From the NCBI RefSeq assembly GCF_001457695.1, contig NZ_LN831025.1, forward strand, positions 992,001 through 1,056,000: a stretch of 64,000 nt of DNA, in the 5' to 3' direction. The position numbers were made by a program, and so were the translations under genes. How positions within the stretch are numbered: position 1 is the first letter of the stretch; each line of letters opens with the position of its first letter. The notes beneath the pieces were generated by a model. That model saw only the letters and a list, made by a program, of their open reading frames with translations, was not told where the DNA came from and ran no database searches. Shown one piece after another: positions 63,813 to 64,000 of this stretch. The stretch is from Campylobacter jejuni. Lineage in GTDB: Bacteria > Campylobacterota > Campylobacteria > Campylobacterales > Campylobacteraceae.

Positions 63813-64000
63813 TACTTGATTTCCCATTTTTTAAAGGGGATCTATAATTTTCCCTTTGGCTTACCAAACAAACTTTTAACTAAACTTCTCTTCTTCTATT
63901 GATTTTCTATATTTGAAAAATTTTATTTTTTAAAAAGTATATGTTAAAGTATATGTTTTTTGTATTATTAATTTTTCAAGTATGTTCTTTTGGTTATTTT

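Larger units (their letters stand above)
63655..63883 (+). ncRNA. Type I toxin-like unit 2
   Basis: Second unit of the same design. The ends pair over 13 bases (AGTTTGTTTGGTA 63662-63674 with TACCAAACAAACT 63862-63874). GCCAAAGGG (63693-63701) can pair with CCCTTTGGC (63852-63860) over nine bases, or its AAAGGG part can form a local hairpin with CCCTTT (63708-63713). The sequence of these stems differs from unit 1 while pairing is kept. GGGAGGTGA (63736-63744) precedes the peptide start with good spacing. Confidence 0.58.

Overview
The window is very AT-rich, densely coded and dominated by type VI secretion. The protein families, the codon use and the ClpV-less T6SS gene set (tssA, B, C, E, F, G, J, K, L, M, hcp, vgrG and the FHA gene tagH, with no tssH/clpV here) point to an Epsilonproteobacterium, most likely Campylobacter of the jejuni/coli group. 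I cannot fix the species from the sequence alone.

Layout. 1-4.5 kb: two unrecognised genes, the first cut by the left edge. 4.5-18.8 kb: the T6SS core. tagH and tssM lie on the minus strand, hcp alone on plus, tssL-tssK-tssJ on minus, tssA and then tssB-C-E-F-G on plus. 18.9-46 kb: three vgrG modules in tandem. Modules 1 and 2 share one architecture: vgrG, ankyrin gene, PD-(D/E)xK nuclease effector, second ankyrin-type gene, acidic small protein, a ~416-residue adaptor-like protein, PAAR-like/AHH nuclease, Imm11-type immunity gene, a slot for orphan immunity genes, PAAR-like/PoNe DNase, PoNi immunity gene and, before the next vgrG, two small unknown genes. Long stretches of these modules are nearly identical (2.2, 2.6 and 4.5 kb repeats), while effector tips, immunity genes and VgrG tails differ. 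46-63 kb: after vgrG3 comes an effector/immunity graveyard with a headless vgrG fragment, toxin C-terminal scraps, several frameshifted or nonsense-split genes, an L,D-transpeptidase-like protein lacking its catalytic residues and a metallopeptidase-like pseudogene with HKxxH instead of HExxH. 63.18-64 kb: a hairpin that looks like the right end of an IS200/IS605 element, then two tandem copies of a compact element that looks like a type I toxin-antitoxin locus.

How it fits together. The core genes build the baseplate, sheath, tube and membrane complex. VgrG with a PAAR-like protein forms the spike tip. The four PAAR-like proteins carry nucleases as C-terminal extensions, each followed by an overlapping or abutting immunity gene. 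The repeated vgrG and PAAR 5' parts are natural recombination sites that would let the cell exchange effector tips. The most novel candidates are the paired type I toxin-like units at the right end (hydrophobic peptides of 19-20 residues, strong antisense promoters inside the ORFs, covarying 5'-3' pairing), the uncharacterised ~416-residue adaptor-like family, and the putative pore-forming effector pair at 54-57.7 kb.
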